Positions 40,697 through 47,957 of a stretch of 64,000 nucleotides of DNA are shown here, one piece after another. The DNA is from Phycisphaeraceae bacterium (GTDB lineage Bacteria > Planctomycetota > Phycisphaerae > Phycisphaerales > Phycisphaeraceae), in assembly GCA_029260655.1 (NCBI GenBank), contig JAJDCU010000031.1, forward strand, positions 1-64,000. Reading direction: 5' to 3'. Position 1 is the first letter of the stretch. Every line of letters begins with the position of its first letter. The notes below the pieces were generated by a model, which was not told the origin of the DNA, made no database searches, and worked only from the letters and a program-made list of their open reading frames with translations. The position numbers were made by a program, and so were the translations under genes.

Positions 40697-41791
40697 TTAA
40701 TCATTGTTGCGCGGCGCGCCCGACGATCGGCGGATGACCAGTTCGGCCCTGAAGACCTCGTTCTTAGGCTTCTGCTGGTCATGCTCCAGCGCCTTTCTGA
40801 CCGCCGTAATCGCGGTGTGACCGATCTGCATCAGCGGCTGGCGCAGCGTGGTCAGGGGTGGGCGAAGATGCGAAGCGCTGGGCGGGTCGTCCACCGCAAC
40901 GACGGTCAAGCTCTGGGGAATCTTCAGCCCCAGCATGCTGGCCGCCTGATACACATCCAAAGCGAGGTAATAACCGCCGGTAAATACGGCCGTAAGGCCT
41001 TCCTCGCCCAGCATACGGTTGAGCTTGAGTTTGTCGTCAGACCCCAACCGCCAACCCGGGACCTCGACGACAGGACGGTCTTTCTCGGCTATCCCAAGCG
41101 ACTTGCACGCGCGGACAAACCCGCTGAGACGGTCCTGGCTGTTACCAAAATGACCGCCCCCGGCGAGGTAGCCGATCCGGCGGTGGCCCAGGTGGTACAG
41201 GTGGTTGACCGCCTGCCCGGCAAGGTCCTGGTGGTCCGTGTCGACCGAAGCCACGCCATCACGCCCGCTGCTCGCCCCGACCACGATGGTCGGCACCTTA
41301 TCCGCGACCTTGTCAGCCAGGGTGTCCAGCCTCTGAGGATCCGGGTTGATTAAGACATAGGCGTGGGCGTCCTGCCGTGTATCACCATCGAAACCCAGGA
41401 GCAGAAGGTCGACGCGGTGCTCAACGGCGGCCCGATGCATGCCTTCGAGTATCTGGCTGAGATAGAAGTCCGAGAGGGACGCCTCCTGATGAAGCACCAC
41501 ACCTACCCGCAGCCTCGGGCGGGCTTCGTGATGGTTTTCGACCACATATGTGCCCCGGCCGCGCGTCCGCTCGAGCACCCCGACCGTCACAAGTTCCTGC
41601 AGCGCACGGTGAGCAGTAACCAAAGACACCGCCATCTGCCGGCTTATCTCCTTGGTGCTGGGCATCCGCTTACCCGGCTGATAGTGGCCTGTGCTGATCG
41701 CCTCGATCAAGGCCTGCTTGACCGACTCGTAAAGCGGCTGCCCGGGCTTGGCGACGACCGGTCCGATTTCTTCCTGTTGATCTAGAACCAT
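40697..41791 (-). CDS. GntR-type DNA-binding / LacI-type ligand-binding regulator
   Basis: The 364-residue product joins a GntR winged helix (YESVKQALIEAISTGHYQPGKRMPSTKEISRQMAVSLVTAHRALQELVTVGVLERTRGRGTYVV) to a LacI/periplasmic-binding-like sensor domain (LRVGVVLHQEASLSDFYLSQILEGMHRAAVEHRVDLLLLG ... VASVDTDHQDLAGQAVNHLYHLGHRRIGYLAGG ... AVFTGGYYLALDVYQ). This is the AraR-like hybrid plan, which binds a sugar and releases DNA. It probably regulates the neighbouring symporter and ROK kinase. ATG 41791 is chosen, 22 residues before the DNA-binding domain; in-frame upstream starts exist but would add an unrelated leader. Confidence 0.9.
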   Translation of the reverse strand: MVLDQQEEIGPVVAKPGQPLYESVKQALIEAISTGHYQPGKRMPSTKEISRQMAVSLVTAHRALQELVTVGVLERTRGRGTYVVENHHEARPRLRVGVVLHQEASLSDFYLSQILEGMHRAAVEHRVDLLLLGFDGDTRQDAHAYVLINPDPQRLDTLADKVADKVPTIVVGASSGRDGVASVDTDHQDLAGQAVNHLYHLGHRRIGYLAGGGHFGNSQDRLSGFVRACKSLGIAEKDRPVVEVPGWRLGSDDKLKLNRMLGEEGLTAVFTGGYYLALDVYQAASMLGLKIPQSLTVVAVDDPPSASHLRPPLTTLRQPLMQIGHTAITAVRKALEHDQQKPKNEVFRAELVIRRSSGAPRNND

Positions 41792-42146
41792 GGATTGACC
41801 CCGATTAGGCTGAAAACGCGTCGTTATTTCACCATCAGGAAACATGCTGGGATCGATACCAATCCCGAGCCCTCCAACGGCTGACAACCGAATGATGCCT
41901 GAGCTGAAAACTGCCCTGTCCGATCCACAACTGCTTGGCTAACATTTGGTTAACGGAAGATATTATACACGAAGAGCCGCCACAGTAAAAGCAGCTGAGC
42001 TGATTATAATCCTATGTTTATAAATATATAATAACAGCCCCAAACGTATTAATTGAGAGGAATTGAGGGTCAAGACAGGGCCTTTTGTTATATAATTAAT
42101 TGCCCCGGCTGATTCTGGGCAATCCACAACCCGCCCGGGTTCCGCT
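41792..42146. other. AT-rich intergenic region upstream of the GntR/LacI-type regulator
   Basis: This 355-base gap has no gene. Positions 41940-42105 are strikingly A/T-rich compared with the window. It holds the promoter below, further TATA-rich tracts near 42012-42034 and 42088-42105, and a second possible minus-strand promoter (TTGACC, 16 bases, TAATAC) near 42045-42075. Confidence 0.6.
41962..41989 (-). promoter_or_regulatory. Promoter for the GntR/LacI-type regulator
   Basis: TTTACT (41984-41989) and a perfect TATAAT (41962-41967) are 16 bases apart on the minus strand. The transcript would have a leader of about 165 bases before the ATG at 41791. Confidence 0.65.
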
Positions 42147-43295
42147 CTACGGCGCAGGCTTAGCCCGCCTGGGGCCCAGAGCCGTCACGGTAAATTCCCC
42201 GCCATCGGCCGTCTGGCGTATGGCATAGCGCTGGGGGTAATTGTGATGCTTGAGCAGGTTGGCGTGGTGGATGCTCAGAACGTGCTCACCGGAGCCCCAG
42301 GTGTCCGCCGGGACGTGCGCCGCGGTGGCCACGACGGTCTTATCCCCGGGGTCATAGGACACCGCCAGCCGCTTGCCGTCGAGATACACCGCGAGTGTCG
42401 AGGACAACGTCCGATCGCGCTCGTGCCCCCACCAGTCCTTGGGCAGACCGTCATCCAGCACGACGCTGATCCGCAGCGTGCCGTCATCGAACGCGACGAC
42501 CGGGGGCGTCTGCGTCGGCCGACCGCCGTACGCATACTCACACAGACCCACGTAAATGGCATACGCTTCGCGCAGGTTGTAGTCGGCGTCGCGCAGGCGC
42601 TGCTCCTCATCATGGTTGCTGAAAAACGACGATTCGCAGAGGATCGCCGGCACCCGGCACTGGCGCAGCACCCCGAACCCCCCGGCATACATCAACTGAT
42701 CGCTCATCAACGGCGAGGTCACCGCCACATTGGTCCGCATCTCGGTGCCGAGCCGGTGTGCGATGTACCTGGCCACATCTAGCGACGACTCGGACACGTT
42801 CACCTGCCCGTGATACCAAACACTTGAAAAGTTCGCCGACTCACGCGACGAGGCGTTGTGGTGGAGGCTGATAAACAGGTCCGCCCCCCTTCCGCCGTCG
42901 GGCCGCTCAAGATTGTTCGCAACCTCGGCCCGGTCCTTGAGGCTCACGAATTCGTCGCCGTGACGGGTCAATGTGACATGGGCGCCCGCATCAACGAGCA
43001 ACCGCTCAAGGAGCTTGCCGACGCGCCAGTTCATCTCGGCCTCGCGCACGCCGGTCGGGCCCCGCTTGTAGCCCTCCTTGTGCGCCTCCCCGCCGTGGCC
43101 GGGGTCCAGCACGATCACCCAGCCCTGCAGGTGCTTCTCCGCCGGGTGCCGCGGCAGGTCGATTTTGCCGTGACGCTTCCAGTCGGGGCGGTGATCCAGC
43201 CGGCTCACCGACTTGTCCAGTGAGGTGGGGCCGCAGCCGGCCAACACAATAAAAGCCATGCCCAGCATCCATACCCGCATATTGCGCCATGTCAT
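42147..43295 (-). CDS. Lipoprotein N-acetylmuramoyl-L-alanine amidase (Amidase_3)
   Basis: The 382-residue product has a lipoprotein signal (RVWMLGMAFIVLAGCGPTS; lipobox LAGC) and an Amidase_3 domain that cuts the bond between MurNAc and L-Ala in peptidoglycan. Zinc ligands are visible in VIVLDPGHGGEAHKEG (His), REAEMNWRV (Glu) and LFISLHHNASS (His); the catalytic Glu is in VPAILCESSFFSNHDEE. An extra β-rich domain of about 110 residues follows (VVAFDDGTLRISVVLDDGLPKDWWG..). GGGAGG seven bases before the ATG at 43295 fixes the start. It acts in the periplasm in wall remodelling and is divergent from the acyltransferase gene. Confidence 0.92.
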   Translation of the reverse strand: MTWRNMRVWMLGMAFIVLAGCGPTSLDKSVSRLDHRPDWKRHGKIDLPRHPAEKHLQGWVIVLDPGHGGEAHKEGYKRGPTGVREAEMNWRVGKLLERLLVDAGAHVTLTRHGDEFVSLKDRAEVANNLERPDGGRGADLFISLHHNASSRESANFSSVWYHGQVNVSESSLDVARYIAHRLGTEMRTNVAVTSPLMSDQLMYAGGFGVLRQCRVPAILCESSFFSNHDEEQRLRDADYNLREAYAIYVGLCEYAYGGRPTQTPPVVAFDDGTLRISVVLDDGLPKDWWGHERDRTLSSTLAVYLDGKRLAVSYDPGDKTVVATAAHVPADTWGSGEHVLSIHHANLLKHHNYPQRYAIRQTADGGEFTVTALGPRRAKPAP

Positions 43296-43393
43296 ATAAA
43301 AGCCTCCCGTCAGTAGGTCATAGCGATCCCGTGCTATGACTGACCGACCGCATTGGTTCAACGTATCCTGGGATGATATCTTGATTCCACACC

Positions 43394-44650
43394 ATGCTCG
43401 ACTTCTTAGACCTCCCTTACCGGTTCTTTCCGCCCAAGCGTAACGCTCTGGTCGCGTGGCTGATCGGGCAGAATAACTGCTGGCACCGCCTGCCCAAGGT
43501 CCTGAAAGTGGACCGTATTGAAGTTTCGGGGGTTGAGGCCTTGCGATCCAAGCTCAATCGTCAAGGGCGGGGCCGGGACCGTGTGCTTTTTCTGCCGAAC
43601 CACCCGACCCATGCGGATGCGGCGATCTTCATCGAAGCCCTTCGGCAAGCAGGCGTGTCGACACAGATGATGGCGGCGTACGACGTGTTCCTGCGAAGCC
43701 GGTTCGATGCCTGGGTGATGCAAAAGATGGGGGCCTTTTCGGTCGACCGCGAGGGCAGCGACCAACGGGCGATGAAACAAGCGTCGGCGGTCCTGGCGCG
43801 CGGCAAGCACGCGCTGACGATCTTCCCCGAGGGCAATGTCTACCTGCGCAACGATCAAGTGACGCCCTTCAACGACGGCGCGGCGTTCCTGGCTATCCGC
43901 GCTGCGAAAGAGCTGAGTAAACACAACATACGGGTGATGGCCGTGCCCGTGTCGATCAAGGTGACGCACCTGACGGACTGCCGGGCGGCGGTATCGGGTC
44001 TGCTCGACGGGCTGGCGGGGCTGCTGGAGCTGGCCGTCAAACCCACGTCACCGCCGCGTGACACCCTCGTACAGGTCGGGACGGCGGCGCTGCGCCGAAA
44101 CCTTCGGCAGCGCGGCCTGGACGCCCCGGACACGCTCGACCTGGCCGAGTTGATCGAGCACTCGGCCGGGGCGGTGCTAAACGACCTCGAAGCGAAGCTG
44201 ACCACCCAGCCAAAGGACGGCACGTCGTTGATCGACCGGGTCCGAACCGCCCGGCGTGTGATCCACGAAGTGCGGACAGATGAGAACCGTGTGGCCGACC
44301 ACGCCGCCGCGCTGACGTGGGCGGACCAGGCGATGCTGGCGTTTCGGATCGTCAGCTACCTGCCGGGCTATGTCGCCGAGAGCCCGACACTGGACCGCAT
44401 CAGCGAGACGATCGAGAAGCTGGCCGAGGATGTTCGTCGGGAGATGATCGAGCCGATCGCCACGCGCCGAGCACTGGTGCGCTTCAACGAGCCGATCCCT
44501 CTGGACCGCTACATCGGCGAGGGCAAACGTGGACGGGCGGCGATCCGCGAGCTGACCGCAGACAGTGAGGCGGCCGTGCAGCGCGGGCTGGATGAGCTCA
44601 ACGACGCCAATCCACACCCCGGCGGGAAGCCCTGGGACGGGGTTGGATAA
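43394..44650 (+). CDS. PlsC-type acyltransferase domain protein
   Basis: The 418-residue product has the glycerol-phosphate acyltransferase motifs: H(x)4D in VLFLPNHPTHADAAIF and FPEGN in HALTIFPEGNVYLRND. That places it in the PlsC/LPLAT superfamily, which transfers fatty acyl chains to lysophospholipid-like acceptors. The C-terminal half (residues about 215-418) has no domain I can name and is mostly helical with many charged residues. There is no clear transmembrane helix apart from hydrophobic patches, so it may be peripheral. Substrate unknown. It is a single gene ended by a short R1 repeat. Confidence 0.85.
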   Translation: MLDFLDLPYRFFPPKRNALVAWLIGQNNCWHRLPKVLKVDRIEVSGVEALRSKLNRQGRGRDRVLFLPNHPTHADAAIFIEALRQAGVSTQMMAAYDVFLRSRFDAWVMQKMGAFSVDREGSDQRAMKQASAVLARGKHALTIFPEGNVYLRNDQVTPFNDGAAFLAIRAAKELSKHNIRVMAVPVSIKVTHLTDCRAAVSGLLDGLAGLLELAVKPTSPPRDTLVQVGTAALRRNLRQRGLDAPDTLDLAELIEHSAGAVLNDLEAKLTTQPKDGTSLIDRVRTARRVIHEVRTDENRVADHAAALTWADQAMLAFRIVSYLPGYVAESPTLDRISETIEKLAEDVRREMIEPIATRRALVRFNEPIPLDRYIGEGKRGRAAIRELTADSEAAVQRGLDELNDANPHPGGKPWDGVG

Positions 44651-44655
44651 TAGCG

Positions 44656-44678
44656 CACGCCGCTAAACCGCAAGCGTG
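44656..44678. repeat. Short palindromic repeat R1, copy 2
   Basis: CGCTAAACCGCAAGCG (44661-44676) lies between the acyltransferase and pgl genes (convergent). Flanking CACGC and GCGTG extend the dyad, so the sequence can form a hairpin. Confidence 0.7.
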
Positions 44679-44709
44679 TGTCTGGTTACACCCCCGGCCA
44701 CGGTGTGCA

Positions 44710-45489
44710 TCATGCCCCGGTGGCCTCGGCGTCCAGGTACCACGTCAACTCACCATCCGTCGGCTGTATCCCGGTGATCGGGACGTTGACCGGGTCCGGG
44801 CCAGTACGTATCTGATCCGCAACACGGCGCAGCGCCTCGGACTTCTTCGCGCCGATGCACAGCACCGCCAAAGACCTTGCGGCGTTCAGCAGCGGATAGG
44901 TCATCGTAACACGCGGCGGCGGGGTGACGTTCGGGCCGTCGTTGACGACGATCCAACGGTCGGTCACGTGAATCGCGTCGGAGTTGGGGAACAGGCTGGC
45001 GGTGTGACAGTCGCCGCCCATCCCAAGCAGCACGAAGTCCATCCGGGGCGGCCCCTGGGTCGCGCCAAAGGCCGTTCGCATCTCCTCTTCATACATCGCG
45101 GCGGGGTCGTCCTTCATCACCATCATCGGATGGACCTGGCTGGCCGGGGTCGGGATGTCCTCCAGCAACGCTCCGCGCAGGCTCTTGAAGTTGTTCCGCT
45201 CGTCGTCGTCAGGCACACGCCGCTCGTCGACGATCCAGATATGTGTCCGCTCCCACGGGATCTCCCGGAACCGCGTATCGATCAACAGCCGCTGGTAGAA
45301 AGGCCAGGGCGTCGTCCCGCCGGACAGCGCGATGTGGAACGCCCCGCGCTCGTCGTCGGCCCTGAGAGCGAGCGAGGTAAAGACCAGCCCCAGGTCGTCA
45401 TAGAGGGTGTCCGCATCAGGCGCGACATGGACCTCCCCGGGTAATGCCAGGCCGTGGTCGGCGGCGGGGTCGTTTAGTTCATAGGTCAT
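44710..45489 (-). CDS. pgl: 6-phosphogluconolactonase
   Basis: Pgl hydrolyses 6-phosphogluconolactone, the product of Zwf, in the oxidative pentose phosphate pathway. The 259-residue product shows FHIALSGGTTPWPFYQRLL, the family's phosphate-binding SGGxTP motif, then IWIVDERRVPDDDERNNFKSLRGALLE and DFVLLGMGGDCHTASLFPNSDAI (GMGxDGHTASLFP with a Cys where most have Gly). TMTYPLLNAARSLAVLCIGAKKSEAL is the usual C-terminal part. It follows zwf on the same strand with a 104-base gap that holds a palindromic repeat. Confidence 0.93.
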   Translation of the reverse strand: MTYELNDPAADHGLALPGEVHVAPDADTLYDDLGLVFTSLALRADDERGAFHIALSGGTTPWPFYQRLLIDTRFREIPWERTHIWIVDERRVPDDDERNNFKSLRGALLEDIPTPASQVHPMMVMKDDPAAMYEEEMRTAFGATQGPPRMDFVLLGMGGDCHTASLFPNSDAIHVTDRWIVVNDGPNVTPPPRVTMTYPLLNAARSLAVLCIGAKKSEALRRVADQIRTGPDPVNVPITGIQPTDGELTWYLDAEATGA

Positions 45490-45515
45490 CCATGACTCCC
45501 AACATCTGGTTCCGT

Positions 45516-45587
45516 GTTTAGCGGGTGATCGCAGGTCGTCGGCTGCGCCCTGGCGGACGCGCGGATCTATGATCCGCCGCTAAACGG
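45516..45587. repeat. 72-bp imperfect palindromic repeat, copy B
   Basis: This is the reverse-complement relative of the element at 2878-2953, between zwf and pgl. Its ends are GTTTAGCGG and CCGCTAAACGG, with an inner GGATCTATGATCC palindrome. In an operon transcript it would form a stem-loop and might change the ratio of zwf to pgl messenger. Confidence 0.75.
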
Positions 45588-45593
45588 GTGCGC

Positions 45594-47111
45594 TTAATCG
45601 TTGTGCCAGTACCTCCCGTCGCGCGCCATCATGATGTCGGCGGCGCTTGGGCCCCAGGTGCCGGCGTTGTAGTTCGGCAGGTCGTCTTGGGGGTTTTCAT
45701 TCCAGTAATCCAGCACGGGCTGGACCGCTTCCCAAGCGTTCTCGATCTCGTCGCGGTGCTTAAATAGCGTCTGGTCACCGCGCATCGTGTCGTGCAGCAG
45801 GGTCGCGTAGCCGTCGGGGGGCTGGACCTTCCACTGCTCGACGTAGTTGAAGTCCATCACCACGTCCTTGATCTTCATCCCTAGCCCAGGCACCTTGCCC
45901 TCGAACCGGATCCGAACGCCCTCGTCCGGCTGGATACCGATCACGATCTGGTTGGCCTTGTATTTCTTGGCCTCCTCGCGGAACAGGCAGTGCGGCGTGG
46001 GCTTGAAGTAGATAACGATCTCGGTCAGCTTCTTCGCCATCGCCTTGCCCGAGCGCAGATAAAACGGCACGCCGCCCCACCGCCAGGTGTCGACGTTGAA
46101 TTGCATGGCCGTGTAGGTGTCGGTCTGACTCCCGGCCGCAACGCCGTCATTCTCCCGGTAGCCATCGAGCGTTTGGCCGTTGATCGAGCCCGGGCCGTAC
46201 TGCCCGCGCACCGCGATGTTGGGCACATCGTCTTCCTTGGGGACCCGCAGCGCCTTGAACACCTTGATCTTCTCTGTGCGGATGTCCTCGGCGTGCATCG
46301 AGACCGGCGGCTCCATCGCCACCACCGACAACACCTGCAGGAGGTGACTCTGCACCATGTCGCGCATCGCCCCGCCGTTGGGGCTGTCGTAGTAGCTGCC
46401 CCGGCCCTCCACGCCGACCGTCTCGCTGGCGGTGATCTGAACGTGGTCGATGTACTGCCTGTTCCACAGCGGCTCGAACATGCTGTTGGCGAAACGCAGC
46501 ACCATCAGGTTCTGGACAAGCTCCTTGCCCAGGTAATGATCGATCCGGTAGGTCGCGTTCTCATCGAACACGCCGGCAACGACGTTGTTCAGGTGAGCCG
46601 CAGACGCCGGGTCTGCGCCGAAGGGCTTTTCGATCACGATCCGCTGCCAGGGCTTGTTATCTCCGATGCTGCAGAACATCCGCCCCTCGGTCACCAGGTC
46701 GCTCGCCCCGATCTGCTGGATGATCGGCTCGAAGAACTGCGGCGCCATCGACAGATAGAAAAGCAGGTTCCGCCCCGTGCCGTGATCCTCCGCCAGCGAG
46801 CCGACCCGGGCCTGGATCCCGGTCCAATCCTCACCCTTGGTCGAGTCCGCCGCGTGGTAGTGCACCCGCTTGGCAAACTCACGCCACTTGCCCTCGTCCG
46901 GGTAATTCTTCTTGGAGAACTCATACATACCGTCCCGGAATTCGTCATCGCTGAACTTCGACCGGGCGATCCCGAGGATGGCAAACTTTTCAGGAGCCAT
47001 CCCGGTGTCCCAGAGGTGGTACAAAGCCGGGATCAGCTTCCGCTTGGTCAGATCACCCGAGGCGCCGAAGATGACGATCAGACAGTTGGACGCGGTGAGG
47101 TTGTTGGGCAT
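45594..47111 (-). CDS. zwf: Glucose-6-phosphate 1-dehydrogenase
   Basis: Zwf oxidises glucose 6-phosphate with NADP to 6-phosphogluconolactone. The 505-residue product has the nucleotide-binding IVIFGASGDLTKRKLIPALYHL, the IEKPFGADPASAAHLN segment and the substrate site RIDHYLGKELVQNLMVLRFAN, with the catalytic His in the next block. The C-terminal part shows WRWGGVPFYLRSGKAM. ATG 47111 is used; a TATATA tract 8-13 bases before it suggests a very short leader or a nearby promoter. The pgl gene follows. Confidence 0.96.
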   Translation of the reverse strand: MPNNLTASNCLIVIFGASGDLTKRKLIPALYHLWDTGMAPEKFAILGIARSKFSDDEFRDGMYEFSKKNYPDEGKWREFAKRVHYHAADSTKGEDWTGIQARVGSLAEDHGTGRNLLFYLSMAPQFFEPIIQQIGASDLVTEGRMFCSIGDNKPWQRIVIEKPFGADPASAAHLNNVVAGVFDENATYRIDHYLGKELVQNLMVLRFANSMFEPLWNRQYIDHVQITASETVGVEGRGSYYDSPNGGAMRDMVQSHLLQVLSVVAMEPPVSMHAEDIRTEKIKVFKALRVPKEDDVPNIAVRGQYGPGSINGQTLDGYRENDGVAAGSQTDTYTAMQFNVDTWRWGGVPFYLRSGKAMAKKLTEIVIYFKPTPHCLFREEAKKYKANQIVIGIQPDEGVRIRFEGKVPGLGMKIKDVVMDFNYVEQWKVQPPDGYATLLHDTMRGDQTLFKHRDEIENAWEAVQPVLDYWNENPQDDLPNYNAGTWGPSAADIMMARDGRYWHND

Positions 47112-47207
47112 AGCTATATATAAACACAAAACACCCGCTTAGGGCAAACAACGGCGGGCGGGTGTGTATAACTGCCTCGGCTGGATCGACTTCCCGCTCA
47201 CGTAAGA

Positions 47208-47957
47208 TCACGGGGACCACGTGTCACCATCGGCGTTATTCAAATACTCAATTGCCAGCTCCCGGCAGCGCCGGCGGCAGGGTATGACGATAAGCCGTTT
47301 CGACCACCATTGGTTGAACACGATCAGTGCTGTGGCCCCCAGGATCACTAGATATGACCAGGGCGATACCAGATACGGATACACCGGAGATCGACCTTCG
47401 CTGCCATCAAAATGAAACACGATCTGCGCCATCACCATGCCAACCCAGACAATCCATGGCATGGGACCAATCACGAAGACAACAGAATAGATGAGTGTCA
47501 GAATCCACAGCCAGATGCCATAGAATGAGATGAATGCTTTGTAGGCGGCAGCCATAGTAAGAGCTGTGACCAGCAACCATATCGAAAGCATAGTCCAGAC
47601 TATGACAACGATTACCCAACGCTGGTCAGCACCGGCAAGAGATGCAATCTGTGCGATAACATTACCGATGATCAAAAGTGGTATCGGCAATCCCAAGAGT
47701 GCTAATACACCCGAGCGGACCTCTTGGAGAACGGGCAGAAACCCTACCTTTTGGCCGGCGATTTGATCAGACAGGTCTTCGAACCGGCACGCCTGACCGC
47801 ATTCAGAACATTCGCAGATACCCGCCATGAACTGGCCACGCAGGTTGTACCCACAGCACAGGCACTTGGGCTCCTTGGCGTATTTTTTCAGTGCCCGGAT
47901 CGTCCGGACCTTTATCTTGATCCGTGGCTTGATCGGTTTCCCCGGCTCGTCTGTCAT
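47208..47957 (-). CDS. Zinc-ribbon membrane protein, coupled to mnmG
   Basis: The 249-residue product has a basic N-terminus (KPRIKIKVRTIRALKKYAKE), a zinc ribbon (CLCCGYNLRGQFMAGICECSECGQACRFEDL) and about five to six transmembrane helices between residues 85 and 235. Its ATG shares one base with the mnmG stop (TGATG), so it is translated after mnmG by reinitiation. It is clearly A/T-richer than mnmG. The CxxCGYxLRG ribbon is typical of planctomycete membrane proteins of unknown function; the 13911 protein has the same plan. Any link to tRNA modification is only by position. Confidence 0.8.
   Translation of the reverse strand: MTDEPGKPIKPRIKIKVRTIRALKKYAKEPKCLCCGYNLRGQFMAGICECSECGQACRFEDLSDQIAGQKVGFLPVLQEVRSGVLALLGLPIPLLIIGNVIAQIASLAGADQRWVIVVIVWTMLSIWLLVTALTMAAAYKAFISFYGIWLWILTLIYSVVFVIGPMPWIVWVGMVMAQIVFHFDGSEGRSPVYPYLVSPWSYLVILGATALIVFNQWWSKRLIVIPCRRRCRELAIEYLNNADGDTWSP

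Noticed and set aside
45990-47123. Plus-strand 377-codon frame opposite zwf
   Set aside because: It is antisense to glucose-6-phosphate dehydrogenase and shows no recognisable motif.
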